The notes: a model not told the origin generated them from the letters alone. A stretch of DNA of 64,000 bases from Evansella caseinilytica (GCF_900107275.1 NZ_FNPI01000009.1:62001-126000); one strand, 5' to 3'. Counted from the stretch's first letter, positions 1-7,744 are shown. Numbers and translations: made by a program.

Positions 1-214
1 AGACAACGGCAGCCCTTCTTTATAATCAAACGAAACGACAAGAAAAATGGTGGTGCTTCAAGCCCCCGTGGCTTTTACGCCAGTACATGCATGGAAACTA
101 GGGGGAATCCCTTAGTTTCCGTTTTAAAAGGATGTTTTTCCTTTTTGAGATACCACGTAAACGCAGCGTTGCTCACAGAGATGCAGAAGCCGCTCAACGC
201 TCGACGGCTGGCAT
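1..214. other. Non-coding edge region with small hairpins
   Basis: No gene was recognised. An imperfect inverted repeat (GGAAACTA.../...TTAGTTTCC) lies at about 91-118. A second short hairpin (AAAAGGA/TCCTTTT) lies at about 126-146. The second would fall downstream of ytnP on the minus strand and could help termination. The stretch around 150-205 has faint similarity to the CGAAGCAATGAG-type interspersed repeats found elsewhere in the window. Confidence 0.3.
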
Positions 215-1075
215 CTATTCTGTTCCGCTTTTTCTGAGCACGGCCTCTTCGATTGTTTTCCCCTCTTTGTCCCATTTCAAGGCGCGGTATTTATAGTCAT
301 GGTAAAAGATAAACCACGCGCTCTCTTCTATCCCCGGCAGCAAATATTTTTGCTTGGCGGCAATCGACTCCATCGGATAGTCGTCATACGCCAACACCCA
401 CAGCACATTTTGATGCGCGTGCGTCGGCATTAAATCCGCCATATGCAGTATCTTTTCTCCGCCGCGTTCGATGTTTACAATACAGTGACCTGCACTGTGT
501 CCGCCCGTATGAATCAATTGTATCCCGTCCACTACCTCCGCCGTCTCGCGAAACGTCTTGACTTGAGGAGCAATCGGTTGCCAGTTTGCTTCAAAATACG
601 TATTTTTCGAGCGGATATTCGGTTTTTTCAGCTCTTCCCATTCGATTTCCTGAATCCAGAAGGTAGCGTTGGCAAACATCGGCACAAGGGTATCCTTCTC
701 CCATTTTGCCGCGCCGCTGGCGTGATCAAAATGCATGTGCGTCATTAATACATCATCGATATCGTCCGCAGTCAGTCCGAGAAGCGCCAGGCTTTCTTCG
801 AGCTTTGCCTCCTCGGTAATGCCAAAATTACGCATCGCTTTTTCGGAAAACTTCCCGTTGCCGATTCCCGTTTCCACAAGAATATTTCTTCCTTCCACCT
901 GAATCAAAATCGGGTCTGTGCGCAGCTCAATTTGATTTCTTTCATTGAACGGGTACTTACGCTCCCACAACGGCTTCGGTACGACCCCGAACATCGCGCC
1001 GCCGTCCATATGGGTTACCCCGCCGTTCAGCCACGTTAACGTCATATCGGCTATTTTCCATTGCTCTAATGCCAT
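215..1075 (-). CDS. ytnP: YtnP-like quorum-quenching lactonase (metallo-beta-lactamase fold)
   Basis: Predicted MBL-fold hydrolase of 286 residues, close to the usual YtnP length. The zinc-binding motif HMHFDH is at about residues 113-118, and later His/Asp ligands (GGHSAGH, HMADLMPTH) are present. The N-terminal stretch TWLNGGVTHMDGGAMFG is typical of YtnP. Bacillus YtnP is known to hydrolyse acyl-homoserine lactones and related signals. The frame is open further upstream, but a GGGGAGAGG ribosome binding site lies six bases before the ATG at 1073-1075, so that start was chosen. It is followed upstream by trmB on the same strand, as in B. subtilis, but separated from it by an interspersed repeat. 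Confidence 0.9.
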   Translation of the reverse strand: MALEQWKIADMTLTWLNGGVTHMDGGAMFGVVPKPLWERKYPFNERNQIELRTDPILIQVEGRNILVETGIGNGKFSEKAMRNFGITEEAKLEESLALLGLTADDIDDVLMTHMHFDHASGAAKWEKDTLVPMFANATFWIQEIEWEELKKPNIRSKNTYFEANWQPIAPQVKTFRETAEVVDGIQLIHTGGHSAGHCIVNIERGGEKILHMADLMPTHAHQNVLWVLAYDDYPMESIAAKQKYLLPGIEESAWFIFYHDYKYRALKWDKEGKTIEEAVLRKSGTE

Positions 1076-1165
1076 CTGCATCCTCTCCCCATCACAGATT
1101 TTTATGAAAGCGGTTGTTTCAATGCTGATTGAACCCGCTTTTCGTCCCAAGTACTTTTCTAAAAG

Positions 1166-1429
1166 AGTATGTTCACAAAAGGCAATGGTTCCGCCCGATG
1201 CGCCCCAATTCCGCCTAAGTACCGCTCACGCCCTGCTCTTGTCTGCAGTTACTCGACGCAAATTGACTCGACGAAGCATATTCAGGTTGCATTTGTAAGC
1301 AACGGCGGGCTACCACCATCTTGGTTCCGAGAACCCCGCTCATAGCCGACACGCACAGAATGCATCGGCTCCACTCATTGCACCGTGTTTGTTCAAAAAG
1401 ATAAAAAACGATCTTTTTGAGCAAACACT
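1166..1429 (-). repeat. Family-1 foldback repeat, full-length copy
   Basis: On the minus strand the element starts with a hairpin built on AGTGTTTGCTCAAAAAG and CTTTTTGAACAAACAC. It runs through GCAATGAGTGGAGCCGATGC and ends in CCATTGCC followed by a degenerate GTGAACATACT. It aligns over nearly its whole length with the copy at 28471-28719. The ends are imperfect inverted repeats of about 15 bp. It lies between trmB and ytnP. The chance open frame inside it is not a gene. Confidence 0.8.
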
Positions 1430-1444
1430 AAAAATACAATATCT

Positions 1445-2080
1445 TCACCTGTACGCTTCCAAGCGGTAAATTCTCATTCCTTGTTTTACAAACCGCTCCT
1501 CATACTCAGTCATGATGTTTTCTTCCATCTCGGAACGATGCAAATCTAAACGGATATTTTTCAGCTTAAAGCCATGCTGCGAAAAGCTTGCCAATGAGTA
1601 TTCAAACAGATCTTGATTATCCGTTTTCATATGAATTTCCCCTGAATCCTTCAGCACCTGCATATACTTCGCCAAAAAGTTTTGATGTGTCAGTCGACGC
1701 TTCTCGTGGCGATTTTTCGGCCACGGATCGGTGAAATTGATGTACAGCCGATCCACTTCCCGCTTTCCAAAAAAATCAGGTATTTTTTCAACATCTTCGC
1801 GGAGCAGCCGGATATTCGGCAGCGGCGTATTGATCAGCCTTTCCACACCGGAAATAATGACGCTGTCATACTTCTCCACTCCAATCACATTTCTTTGTGG
1901 ATACTCCGCCGCCATCGTAGTAACGAACTGTCCTTTTCCTGTACCGATTTCCACATGGAGCGGATGATCATTCGCGAACAATTCGCGCCAGCGTCCTTTC
2001 CAGTATTCAGGATTCGGCTCCACAATCTGCGGATGATCCTCGATCATTTTTTTTGCCCACGGTTTATTTCTTAAACGCAT
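1445..2080 (-). CDS. trmB: tRNA (guanine(46)-N7)-methyltransferase
   Basis: TrmB uses SAM to form m7G at position 46 of the tRNA variable loop. The 211-residue product has the SAM-binding motif EIGTGKG at residues 44-50 and the TrmB signature FTDPWPKNRHEKRR at 116-129, which holds the catalytic and tRNA-binding residues. Length matches the family. GGAGAG lies about 12 bases before the ATG, rather far. It diverges from ytzH and is followed by ytnP, the same order as in B. subtilis. Confidence 0.95.
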   Translation of the reverse strand: MRLRNKPWAKKMIEDHPQIVEPNPEYWKGRWRELFANDHPLHVEIGTGKGQFVTTMAAEYPQRNVIGVEKYDSVIISGVERLINTPLPNIRLLREDVEKIPDFFGKREVDRLYINFTDPWPKNRHEKRRLTHQNFLAKYMQVLKDSGEIHMKTDNQDLFEYSLASFSQHGFKLKNIRLDLHRSEMEENIMTEYEERFVKQGMRIYRLEAYR

Positions 2081-2191
2081 TGTAACATTTCACTCTCCAA
2101 TGTAGTCAAATTAATTGACATTCTGCATATTTTTAAGACATTATGACATCCTTTAAATAGTGTCTACTTTTCAAGAAGGGTGTGACATCTT

Positions 2192-2470
2192 GTGACAATG
2201 AATTATCATCATCAACTTCAGTTGCTGCTGGATATTTTACAAAACCAGCAGACGGAAAGTTATGGAACTCACGATGAATTTGCTCAAATAGAGCGGCTGG
2301 CCAGCGACTTGCTGCATAATCAAGCCGTACCCCAGGAGATCAAAAATACGCTGAACGGGGTGGAGCAATATGCATATCACCACGACCGAGACGGGTTGAA
2401 AAGCCAGTTATCGATCCCGGAAATTCAGCAGTGGGTCGATCAGCTTAAAAACTCGGAACAACGATTTTAA
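2192..2470 (+). CDS. ytzH: YtzH-like small protein
   Basis: A 92-residue, soluble, Gln/His-rich and probably helical protein without recognisable catalytic motifs. Position (between divergent trmB and ytmP) and sequence character match the YtzH-like family conserved in Bacillaceae, whose function is unknown. The GTG at 2192 was preferred because AAGAAGGG lies 11 bases upstream. An ATG two codons later (2198) is the alternative. No signal peptide or membrane segment is visible. Confidence 0.75.
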   Translation: MTMNYHHQLQLLLDILQNQQTESYGTHDEFAQIERLASDLLHNQAVPQEIKNTLNGVEQYAYHHDRDGLKSQLSIPEIQQWVDQLKNSEQRF

Positions 2471-2512
2471 TGGCAAACATCCAAGGGAAAAACGTAATAA
2501 AAAGGCTGTGTC

Positions 2513-2742
2513 AAATGCCAAAACGATAAGCGTCTGTTCAAAAAGGCAATGGTTCCGCACGATGCGACCCAATTCCGCCTAAGTGCTGCCCACGTCCTAT
2601 GGGCAACGGCGAAATGTCGTCATCCTCCAATTCCGCTTAAGTACCACTCACGTCCTGTGAGTAACAGCGGAATGTCACCATCCTGGTTCCAAGAAAACCA
2701 CTCACAGTCGGCTTGAAAAGAATACAGCGGCTCCACCTATTG
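2513..2742 (-). repeat. Family-1 foldback repeat, truncated and rearranged
   Basis: It begins at the right end of the element (GTTCAAAAAGGCAATGG and GGTTCC). It has two internal ATTCCGC..TAAGT blocks similar to the one in the 1166-1429 copy. It stops at GGCTCCACCTATTG, exactly where a nested 95-bp element begins. The terminal hairpin half of family 1 is missing, replaced by family-3 sequence beyond the nested element, which suggests recombination through it. Confidence 0.6.
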
Positions 2743-2837
2743 TCTCTTCCTCTACTAGTAGCGCACCGACGTCTGTCCAAGTGCCAGCGCGTGCGATGAC
2801 ACGATGAGACAGTTCGCAGTGTCTCAGTGAAGAATGG
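2743..2837 (-). repeat. 95-bp nested palindromic element (copy 1)
   Basis: On the minus strand it begins CCATTCTTCACTGAGACA and ends CTAGTAGAGGAAGAGA. It is 95 bp and near-identical to the copy at 4353-4447. It contains a GAGACA/TGTCTC hairpin and a degenerate form of the CGCGCG-centred palindrome. CTCATTG flanks one side and a mutated form, CCTATTG, the other. Confidence 0.75.
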
Positions 2838-3140
2838 CTCATTGCTTTGTGCTTGTCTCTTCCTCTGCAAGCACAGCTTCGATGACTATCCATCGAGACA
2901 ACTCGATGGGAAAGGCATCGTAGCTTTGCTTGTCGCTGCAAAACTACTCCTATCGGGCTTTTGAAAAGATGCAGCGGCTTCGCTCATTGTCTCTTCCTCT
3001 ACTAGTATTGCACTGGTGCCGATCCAAGTGCCATCGCGCGCGATGACACAATGAGACAGTTCGCAGCTTCTCGGTGAAGTGTGTCTCATTGCTTCGGGGG
3101 TGTCTCAAAAGGGAAATAACACCCTTTTGAGACACCCCCT
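2838..3140 (+). repeat. Family-3 repeat with terminal TGTCTC hairpin, carrying a nested element
   Basis: It matches 38206-38456: GTGCTTGTCTCTTCC, GCAAGCACAGC, TCGAGACAACTCGATGGG, GGCATCGTAGCTTTGCT, then GATGC.GCGGCTTCGCTCATTG. It ends in a strong hairpin (GGGGGTGTCTCAAAAGGG with its complement, 3096-3139). Compared with the other copies it has 102 extra bases at 2990-3091, a nested 95-bp element plus a repeated CTCATTG. Confidence 0.75.
2990..3084 (-). repeat. 95-bp nested palindromic element (copy 2)
   Basis: Inserted in family-3 sequence and flanked on both sides by CTCATTG (2983-2989 and 3085-3091), the pattern of a 7-bp target duplication. The corresponding site is unoccupied, with a single CTCATTG, in the copies at 38206-38456 and 44707-44816. 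Length is exactly 95 bp. It keeps the CGCGCG-centred palindrome and the CTAGTAGAGGAAGAGA end, but the other end has diverged. Confidence 0.8.
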
Positions 3141-3272
3141 TCTTTGTTTATCCATCTTCATGGCGACGCCAGTGTCATTCCTTTTGCCAAACCTTCGCCC
3201 GTCTTTTCAAAAAGGATGTTTTTGTTTTTCATGGAGTCCGGATAAATGTTCAGCCAAGTCATTCTCCGCTCC

Positions 3273-4082
3273 TCATAAACGATCATTACCTTCCCCCAAT
3301 GCGTCCTCATGCGTAATTCCTTTCATAACATCCGTCCATCTTGCCACTTCGTCCATTTCCTGCCGTTCTCCATGCCATAGAATCGTTTCCAGACAATAGG
3401 CCGCCATATACCATTTCATTTTCAACCGGAATTCCGCAGTTAAGGAAATTCCGTATTCCTTCAGCCACAATCCCCACTCTTCTTCTGGTACATATAAATA
3501 CAGCAGCGGGGCAATATCCAGTGCCGGATCTGCAACAATCGCGCCGTCCCAATCTATCAGAAACAGATTTTCTTCTCCGCTGACAAGCCAGTTATTGTGA
3601 TTCAGATCAGCATGACATACGACATGCTTAGCAGCAGCAACAAATGGCGCATTTTCCCGCAGCCACTCGAGTACCTCCCTTATACAAGGGAGCTGCAAGC
3701 ACAGTGCCGAAGATTTCTCTTCTATCATCTTCACAATATGGGCAGGTGCAAGGGGGCGATTTCCCATCCTCATAAACATGTATAAAAGGTCTTCCGAACG
3801 ATGGATTTTTGCCAGCAGACGCGCTACCCGCTTTTCCCTCATTTCAAAAGCCTTCAGTTCTCTTCCGTTGATCCAGCGTTGTGCGGTAATAACATCACCG
3901 TTCTCTAACCGTTTTGTCCATAATAATTTTGGGACAATCCCTTCCGCCGACAGGACAGCCAAAAAAGGAGAAGAGTTTCTCTTTATAAACAGTTTTTGAT
4001 CACCCTGCTCAGCAATGTATGCTTCACCCGTTACTCCGCCAGCAGGACGTAATGCCCACTCTTTTCCCATAAAGTGTTCCAA
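3273..4082 (-). CDS. ytmP: YtmP-like aminoglycoside/choline kinase-fold phosphotransferase
   Basis: A 269-residue member of the APH/choline kinase superfamily. The catalytic-loop motif HADLNHNNW is at about residues 158-166 and the metal-binding IDWDGA at about 176-181, both intact. The natural substrate of YtmP is not established; related enzymes phosphorylate small hydroxylated metabolites. The start is the TTG at 4080-4082, eight bases after GAGGG, which puts PAGGVTGEAY at the usual distance from the N terminus. It lies between two repeat-filled gaps. In B. subtilis amyX and ytlR follow; here they are absent. Confidence 0.85.
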   Translation of the reverse strand: MEHFMGKEWALRPAGGVTGEAYIAEQGDQKLFIKRNSSPFLAVLSAEGIVPKLLWTKRLENGDVITAQRWINGRELKAFEMREKRVARLLAKIHRSEDLLYMFMRMGNRPLAPAHIVKMIEEKSSALCLQLPCIREVLEWLRENAPFVAAAKHVVCHADLNHNNWLVSGEENLFLIDWDGAIVADPALDIAPLLYLYVPEEEWGLWLKEYGISLTAEFRLKMKWYMAAYCLETILWHGERQEMDEVARWTDVMKGITHEDALGEGNDRL

Positions 4083-4122
4083 TCATTTCACCCTCAATTT
4101 CACATGGACTTAATCATTTTAT

Positions 4123-4264
4123 AGTGTTTGTTCAAAAGGATCGCTTTTTATCTTTTTGAACAAACGCGATGCAATGAGTGGAGCCGATGCATTCTTTTCA
4201 GCCTGCTGTGAGTGGTTTTTCTCGCAGTCGGCGCATCAAGCGGAACCATTGCCTTTTTGAAAAC
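4123..4264 (+). repeat. Family-1 foldback repeat, short form with empty nested-element site
   Basis: It starts AGTGTTTGTTCAAAAGGATC with a hairpin closed by TCTTTTTGAACAAACGC. It continues GCAATGAGTGGAGCCGATGC and ends GCGCATCAAGCGGAACCATTGCCTTTTTG split over 4231-4259. The inner arms GCAATG..CATTGC and GATGC..GCATC make the whole unit able to fold. The CAATGAG here is unoccupied, unlike in the neighbouring copy. Confidence 0.8.
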
Positions 4265-4296
4265 GGTTATCGGCCTGGGCTTCCCCGTTGCCTTAA

Positions 4297-4541
4297 AGTG
4301 TTTGTTCAAAAGGATCGGTTTTTATCTTTTTGAACAAGCACGATGCAATGAGCCATTCTTCACTGAGACACTGCGAACTGTCTCATTGTGCCATCGCGCG
4401 CGATGGCACTTGGACAGACGTCGGTGTTCTACTAGTAGAGGAAGAGACAATGAGTGGAGCCGATGCATTCTTTTCAGGCCGCCTGTGAGTGGTTTTCTCG
4501 CAGTCGGCGCATCGTGCGGAACCATTGCCTTTTTGAACAGA
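4297..4541 (+). repeat. Family-1 foldback repeat interrupted by a nested element
   Basis: Same unit as at 4123-4264 (AGTGTTTGTTCAAAAGGATC hairpin, GGAGCCGATGCATTC, CGGAACCATTGCC, CTTTTTGAACAG). It contains 102 additional bases between GCAATGAG and TGGAGCC. Both copies sit side by side in the same orientation, so the empty and filled states can be compared directly. Confidence 0.85.
4353..4447 (+). repeat. 95-bp nested palindromic element (copy 3, best preserved)
   Basis: Flanked by perfect CAATGAG direct repeats (4346-4352 and 4448-4454). It contains a GAGACA/TGTCTC hairpin and a perfect 22-bp palindrome at 4388-4409 centred on CGCGCG. It ends in CTACTAGTAGAGGAAGAGA. It has no coding capacity. 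The structure resembles a very small non-autonomous mobile element, or a structured RNA module that transposes. Confidence 0.85.
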
Positions 4542-4552
4542 ATCTTTAAAGA

Positions 4553-4672
4553 AGATGTTCAAAAAGTCCGGGAGACAGCAGCGACAAATCTCATCGTTGC
4601 GTTTTCTCTCCGCAGCTTACGACTGCCGCGCCTTGAACTCCTTACCGCCACGGCAGACTCTTTTTGAACACA
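4553..4672 (+). repeat. Family-2 repeat (GTTCAAAAAGTCCGGGA type)
   Basis: It starts GATGTTCAAAAAGTCCGGGA and ends CTCTTTTTGAACACA, giving inverted terminal repeats of about 10 bp. The internal blocks TCATCGTTGCGTT and CTGCCGCGCCTTGAACTCC are shared with the copies at 29760, 34518, 37046 and 53075. This copy lacks the central GTACGT block. Confidence 0.8.
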
Positions 4673-4812
4673 AACTTCTAAAAGCTTTTCCTGCCGCCCA
4701 AAAATAAATCTTTTCTTATTGTAAAAAAGATTACATATTTGTTCAACCTAAAACTGTTTTCCTAATTGTTTGATAAAAAATTTATTTGTGCTGTTATGTC
4801 CTTTTTGGACAT

Positions 4813-5778
4813 TTATTTTGGCAGTTCTTCCGTCGGCTCATCAACATCCTCCAGATATTCCGCCCTAAACTCAGACGTAGTTAAACAGCTGGACAACAGC
4901 GCGTCGGCTATTTTCAGCTGGTGATGCTTTATCGGGGAACGATTTTTCAAAAGGGCTTTTTGCCACTCGTCAATGTTTCTCCGATCGATGTAATTCCAAC
5001 GTTTCTGTGTCTGCGGAGTATCGATGTAGCTGTCCTTTGCGAGAATCGCCGTTGTGATTGGAACGGACAGTTCTTTTTCTTCCAGCATTGTTTTAATAAC
5101 CGTTCTCATCCGCTTTAAAGAAATTCCCGGATGAATGATCTTATCCTTGTTTTCTCCTTGCGCCTTTATCCAGAAACGGTCCGAATCCGCATGGAAAATC
5201 GTATCTTTCTTTCCAAACAGCGGCGTAATCAGCCATAATTCTGAAGGTGTCAATATGAAAATATCTAAATCCACGGGAGCTTTCTTCGCTACAAAAACCG
5301 GCTCATAAAATACAAAAAATGAATCTGGCAGTTTAAGAAGAAGGTACGTCAACAGCGTATCATAATAATATTTTCTTTTGATGTCCGAGACTTCGGAAAT
5401 CGTCGAGCTCGCCCAGCTCAACTGGAAGCGGTAGATCTCTTCCCTGAAATGATTGACTAATTCTTCCTTGCTTTTAAAGGCAGCCCAAGGCGGAGCCGCT
5501 TCTTGCTGTGACGGCATATCAAAATCCCACTCATTTTTTTCCTCGCGTTGAAAAAAATTTTTTAATCTGCCGAGAAAACCAGCTTCCTTGCTGCTGTCAT
5601 CGGAATCCAAATTCCCGTCATCGCTTTCCTGATACAACGGCATCGTCTTTCTGTGCTCCCAGTCATGTAAAAGCCGTTCCCAGCGCTCCTTCTTTAGCCG
5701 GACAAAGCGGCTGGGATAGCGGTAGATGTCCGTTTCATATCTTGATATATAATCTGATAATTTTACTAGTTGCGCCAT
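4813..5778 (-). CDS. ytlQ: YtlQ-like conserved protein of unknown function
   Basis: A 321-residue soluble protein recognised mainly by its start (AQLVKLSDYISRYETDIYRY) and its position next to thpR, as for B. subtilis ytlQ. An acidic, probably disordered Asp/Ser segment at about residues 53-65 separates a basic N-terminal region from a C-terminal domain. That domain has alternating hydrophobic strands (DLDIFILTPSELWLITPLF) that faintly suggest a nuclease-related or restriction-like fold; this last point is inference. The ATG at 5776-5778 lies 11 bases after GGAGG; an upstream TTG overlaps that ribosome binding site and was rejected. Confidence 0.7.
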   Translation of the reverse strand: MAQLVKLSDYISRYETDIYRYPSRFVRLKKERWERLLHDWEHRKTMPLYQESDDGNLDSDDSSKEAGFLGRLKNFFQREEKNEWDFDMPSQQEAAPPWAAFKSKEELVNHFREEIYRFQLSWASSTISEVSDIKRKYYYDTLLTYLLLKLPDSFFVFYEPVFVAKKAPVDLDIFILTPSELWLITPLFGKKDTIFHADSDRFWIKAQGENKDKIIHPGISLKRMRTVIKTMLEEKELSVPITTAILAKDSYIDTPQTQKRWNYIDRRNIDEWQKALLKNRSPIKHHQLKIADALLSSCLTTSEFRAEYLEDVDEPTEELPK

Positions 5779-5905
5779 TAATTCCGTTTCCTCCAATCAG
5801 AGGGCAGTTTGCTGTTCCAAGATGTGTATACCGTACCTGTTCCTGGGCACGCTCTTCCTTAGTGAGCAGCAACACTCGATTTTTTGAAATCTTCCACATA
5901 CTATT

Positions 5906-6451
5906 TTACCGTGGAAATGATATTTTTGAAAAGGTCTCATACCTAGGCCTTTGCCCTTGTTTTACTCGATACAGTCTCGCTTCGGCAGTTTCCCACGTCA
6001 ACGGCCGCAGTGTTTTTCCGACAATTGCTGGAAGTTCACCTGCGCCGCGATAGGATTTACCTAATGTAATATGCGGCCGGAACGGTCTGTTTTCCAGCGG
6101 AAAATCAAGGTCTGCTGCTGCTGCTGCTGCGTGGCGGCGGAGGTCAAACAGCTCGTCCCCGCCTTTTACCCCCGCAAACAGTACCCGCGGCGCAGTAGGA
6201 TTTCCGAAACAGCCGATTTGGTCAAGCGCGAGCTGAAATGGTCGAAAAGCTGTCAGCCGCTGTTGAATGGCGTTCCAAAGTTTTCCTCGCGGCTCCCAAC
6301 TGCCAAGAAAAAGCAAAGTTATATGAAAGTCATCCTTGTACGGCAGCTTCTTATAATAATTTTCAAGTGAAAGGCGCCGCTGCTCTTCTTTCAAATAGAA
6401 TTGAACTTCTTCCGCAACAGGAATGCCGATAAAATAATGTGCTCCACTCAT
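5906..6451 (-). CDS. thpR: RNA 2',3'-cyclic phosphodiesterase (2H family)
   Basis: ThpR/LigT-type enzyme (YtlP in B. subtilis) that opens 2',3'-cyclic phosphates on RNA. The 181-residue product has both catalytic HxT motifs: FHITLLFLG with His at 43, and HITLGK with His at 127. A run of six alanines (about 108-113) is encoded by a CTG trinucleotide tract on the plus strand. Length is typical. AGGTGATACT precedes the ATG. It follows ytlQ in gene order and diverges from ytkP. Confidence 0.92.
   Translation of the reverse strand: MSGAHYFIGIPVAEEVQFYLKEEQRRLSLENYYKKLPYKDDFHITLLFLGSWEPRGKLWNAIQQRLTAFRPFQLALDQIGCFGNPTAPRVLFAGVKGGDELFDLRRHAAAAAADLDFPLENRPFRPHITLGKSYRGAGELPAIVGKTLRPLTWETAEARLYRVKQGQRPRYETFSKISFPR
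6112..6130. repeat. (CTG)6 simple repeat inside thpR
   Basis: Six perfect CTG units on the plus strand, read as consecutive Ala codons on the coding strand. The tract could vary in length without shifting the frame. It sits between the two catalytic motifs, in a helix-forming stretch. Confidence 0.8.
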
Positions 6452-6487
6452 AGTATCACCTGCTTTTTTCTCATGAAATAAAAATAT

Positions 6488-6523
6488 GGTACAATGATTG
6501 GAAAAGCGTAAGCGCTTTGTTCT
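6488..6523 (+). promoter_or_regulatory. Candidate ytkP promoter with cre-like site
   Basis: An extended -10 element, TGGTACAAT, is at 6488-6496. Just downstream, GTAAGCGCTTTG (about 6510-6521) contains the AAGCGCTT core of CcpA operators but misses conserved outer bases, so it is only a weak cre candidate. The -35 region is poor. The site lies about 150 bases before ytkP. Confidence 0.3.
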
Positions 6524-6644
6524 ATGCTTCCCCTATTATGAAATTTCATCTTCATAAAGGGATTAAAAACGGAAACATTCAATACCTATTATGAACGGAA
6601 AAACGTATTTTCATTGATCGATTCTCAAGAAAGGACGTGTCGTT

Positions 6645-7586
6645 ATGCGCGTAGTAAATAATATCGCCGACTTGATCGGAAACACTCCGCTTGTCAAGCT
6701 GCGGAGGTTAGCAGAACCTGGCGGTGCCGACGTTTATCTGAAGCTGGAATTTATGAATCCAAGCGGCAGCGTAAAGGATCGGGCTGCATTCAACATGATT
6801 TTTCAGGCGGAACAAGCCGGCATGTTAAATAAAGCTTCCGTCATCATTGAACCTACTTCAGGCAACACCGGAATCGGGCTGGCAATGAACGCGGCAGCCC
6901 GCGGCTACAAAGCGATTCTCGTGATGCCGGATACCATGTCCCAGGAGCGAATTAATTTGTTAAAAGCGTATGGTGCCGAAGTTGTCCTGACGCCGGGAGA
7001 CAAAAAAATGCCGGGAGCCATCGAGAAAGCCCATGAGCTTGTCAAACAAATTCCGAACAGCTTTATGCCGATGCAATTTGAAAACCCGGCAAACCCCGAT
7101 GCCCACCGGCATACAACTGCAAGTGAAATCGTGGCGGCGATGAATGAAATCGGTAAACCGCTCGCTGCTTTTGTTGCCGCATCCGGAACTGGCGGAACCA
7201 TTACCGGTACTGCCGAGGAATTAAAGAAAGTCTATCCGCGTCTGACAACGCATGTTGTCGAACCGAAAGGCTCTCCTGTACTGTCCGGCGGCAAGCCGGG
7301 ACCGCACAAACTGGTCGGGACAAGCCCTGGCTTTGTCCCGACGATTCTCAATACAGATGTATACGATGAAATTTTCTGTATTACCGACGAAGACGCATAT
7401 GATGTGACGCGCCGCCTTGCACGCGAAGAAGGCATTCTCGTCGGCCCATCCTCCGGTGCTGCCTGCTACGCTGCGCTTCAAGTAGCAAAACGCTTGACAG
7501 CAGACGATGCGGTCGTAGCCATCACTTGCGATACCGGCGAACGGTATATGTCCACCGATCTCTTTGCCTTTGACCAAGAAACATAA
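6645..7586 (+). CDS. ytkP: Cysteine synthase-like PLP enzyme (YtkP)
   Basis: Fold-type II PLP enzyme of the O-acetylserine sulfhydrylase family, 313 residues. The PLP lysine lies in SGSVKDRA (Lys 44). The phosphate/asparagine loop TSGNTG is at 71-76 and the PLP-phosphate loop SGTGGTITG at about 179-187; all are intact, so activity is expected. B. subtilis has several CysK paralogues, and the YtkP assignment rests on the neighbours thpR and pepV. AAAGGA lies nine bases before the ATG. It is convergent with pepV over a strong hairpin. Confidence 0.88.
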   Translation: MRVVNNIADLIGNTPLVKLRRLAEPGGADVYLKLEFMNPSGSVKDRAAFNMIFQAEQAGMLNKASVIIEPTSGNTGIGLAMNAAARGYKAILVMPDTMSQERINLLKAYGAEVVLTPGDKKMPGAIEKAHELVKQIPNSFMPMQFENPANPDAHRHTTASEIVAAMNEIGKPLAAFVAASGTGGTITGTAEELKKVYPRLTTHVVEPKGSPVLSGGKPGPHKLVGTSPGFVPTILNTDVYDEIFCITDEDAYDVTRRLAREEGILVGPSSGAACYAALQVAKRLTADDAVVAITCDTGERYMSTDLFAFDQET

Positions 7587-7707
7587 CAGGCGAAGCCGTA
7601 CTTGTATCAGAACTGAGCAATGATGCCGATCCGGGTGCAGTTCAATCAGCGATTGCCGTGTCTGTCCCGGGACGATCCATCGAAGGTGGGCCACGTCCCG
7701 GCAAGCC

Positions 7708-7736
7708 CGATCCCGGAAAACGTTTTTCCGGGATCG
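7708..7736. terminator. Bidirectional hairpin between ytkP and pepV
   Basis: Inverted repeat CGATCCCGGAAAA / TTTTCCGGGATCG with a three-base loop, 13-bp stem. The A/T-rich top of the stem can serve either strand, and there is no long T tract outside it. The position, between two converging genes, supports termination in both directions. Confidence 0.6.
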
Positions 7737-7744
7737 ACGATCGC

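Larger units (their letters stand above)
2471..3272. other. Mosaic of interspersed repeats, no gene
   Basis: This 800-bp gap is built almost entirely of repeats. A truncated family-1 copy lies at about 2513-2742, a 95-bp nested element at 2743-2837, and a family-3 copy at about 2838-3140 that itself contains a second nested element at 2990-3084. Short open frames here share peptides with frames in other repeat copies only because the DNA is repeated. The last 130 bases before ytmP are not recognisable. Confidence 0.7.
4083..4812. other. Repeat-filled intergenic region
   Basis: Between ytlQ and ytmP, both on the minus strand, lie two tandem family-1 copies (4123-4264 and 4297-4541, the second occupied by a nested 95-bp element) and one family-2 copy (4553-4672). 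The remaining 140 bases before ytlQ are AT-rich, with no recognised feature. The long plus-strand open frame across this stretch is repeat-derived. Confidence 0.75.

Noticed and set aside
2637-3135. Several overlapping 60-80 codon minus-strand frames with shared peptides (ELSHCVIARDGTW type)
   Set aside because: The shared peptides come from two copies of the nested 95-bp element; no ribosome binding sites or conserved starts.
4212-4667. 151-codon plus-strand frame over the ytmP-ytlQ gap
   Set aside because: Built from two family-1 repeats and one family-2 repeat; the similar peptides in frames at 1215-1424 and 28521-28712 are repeat-derived.
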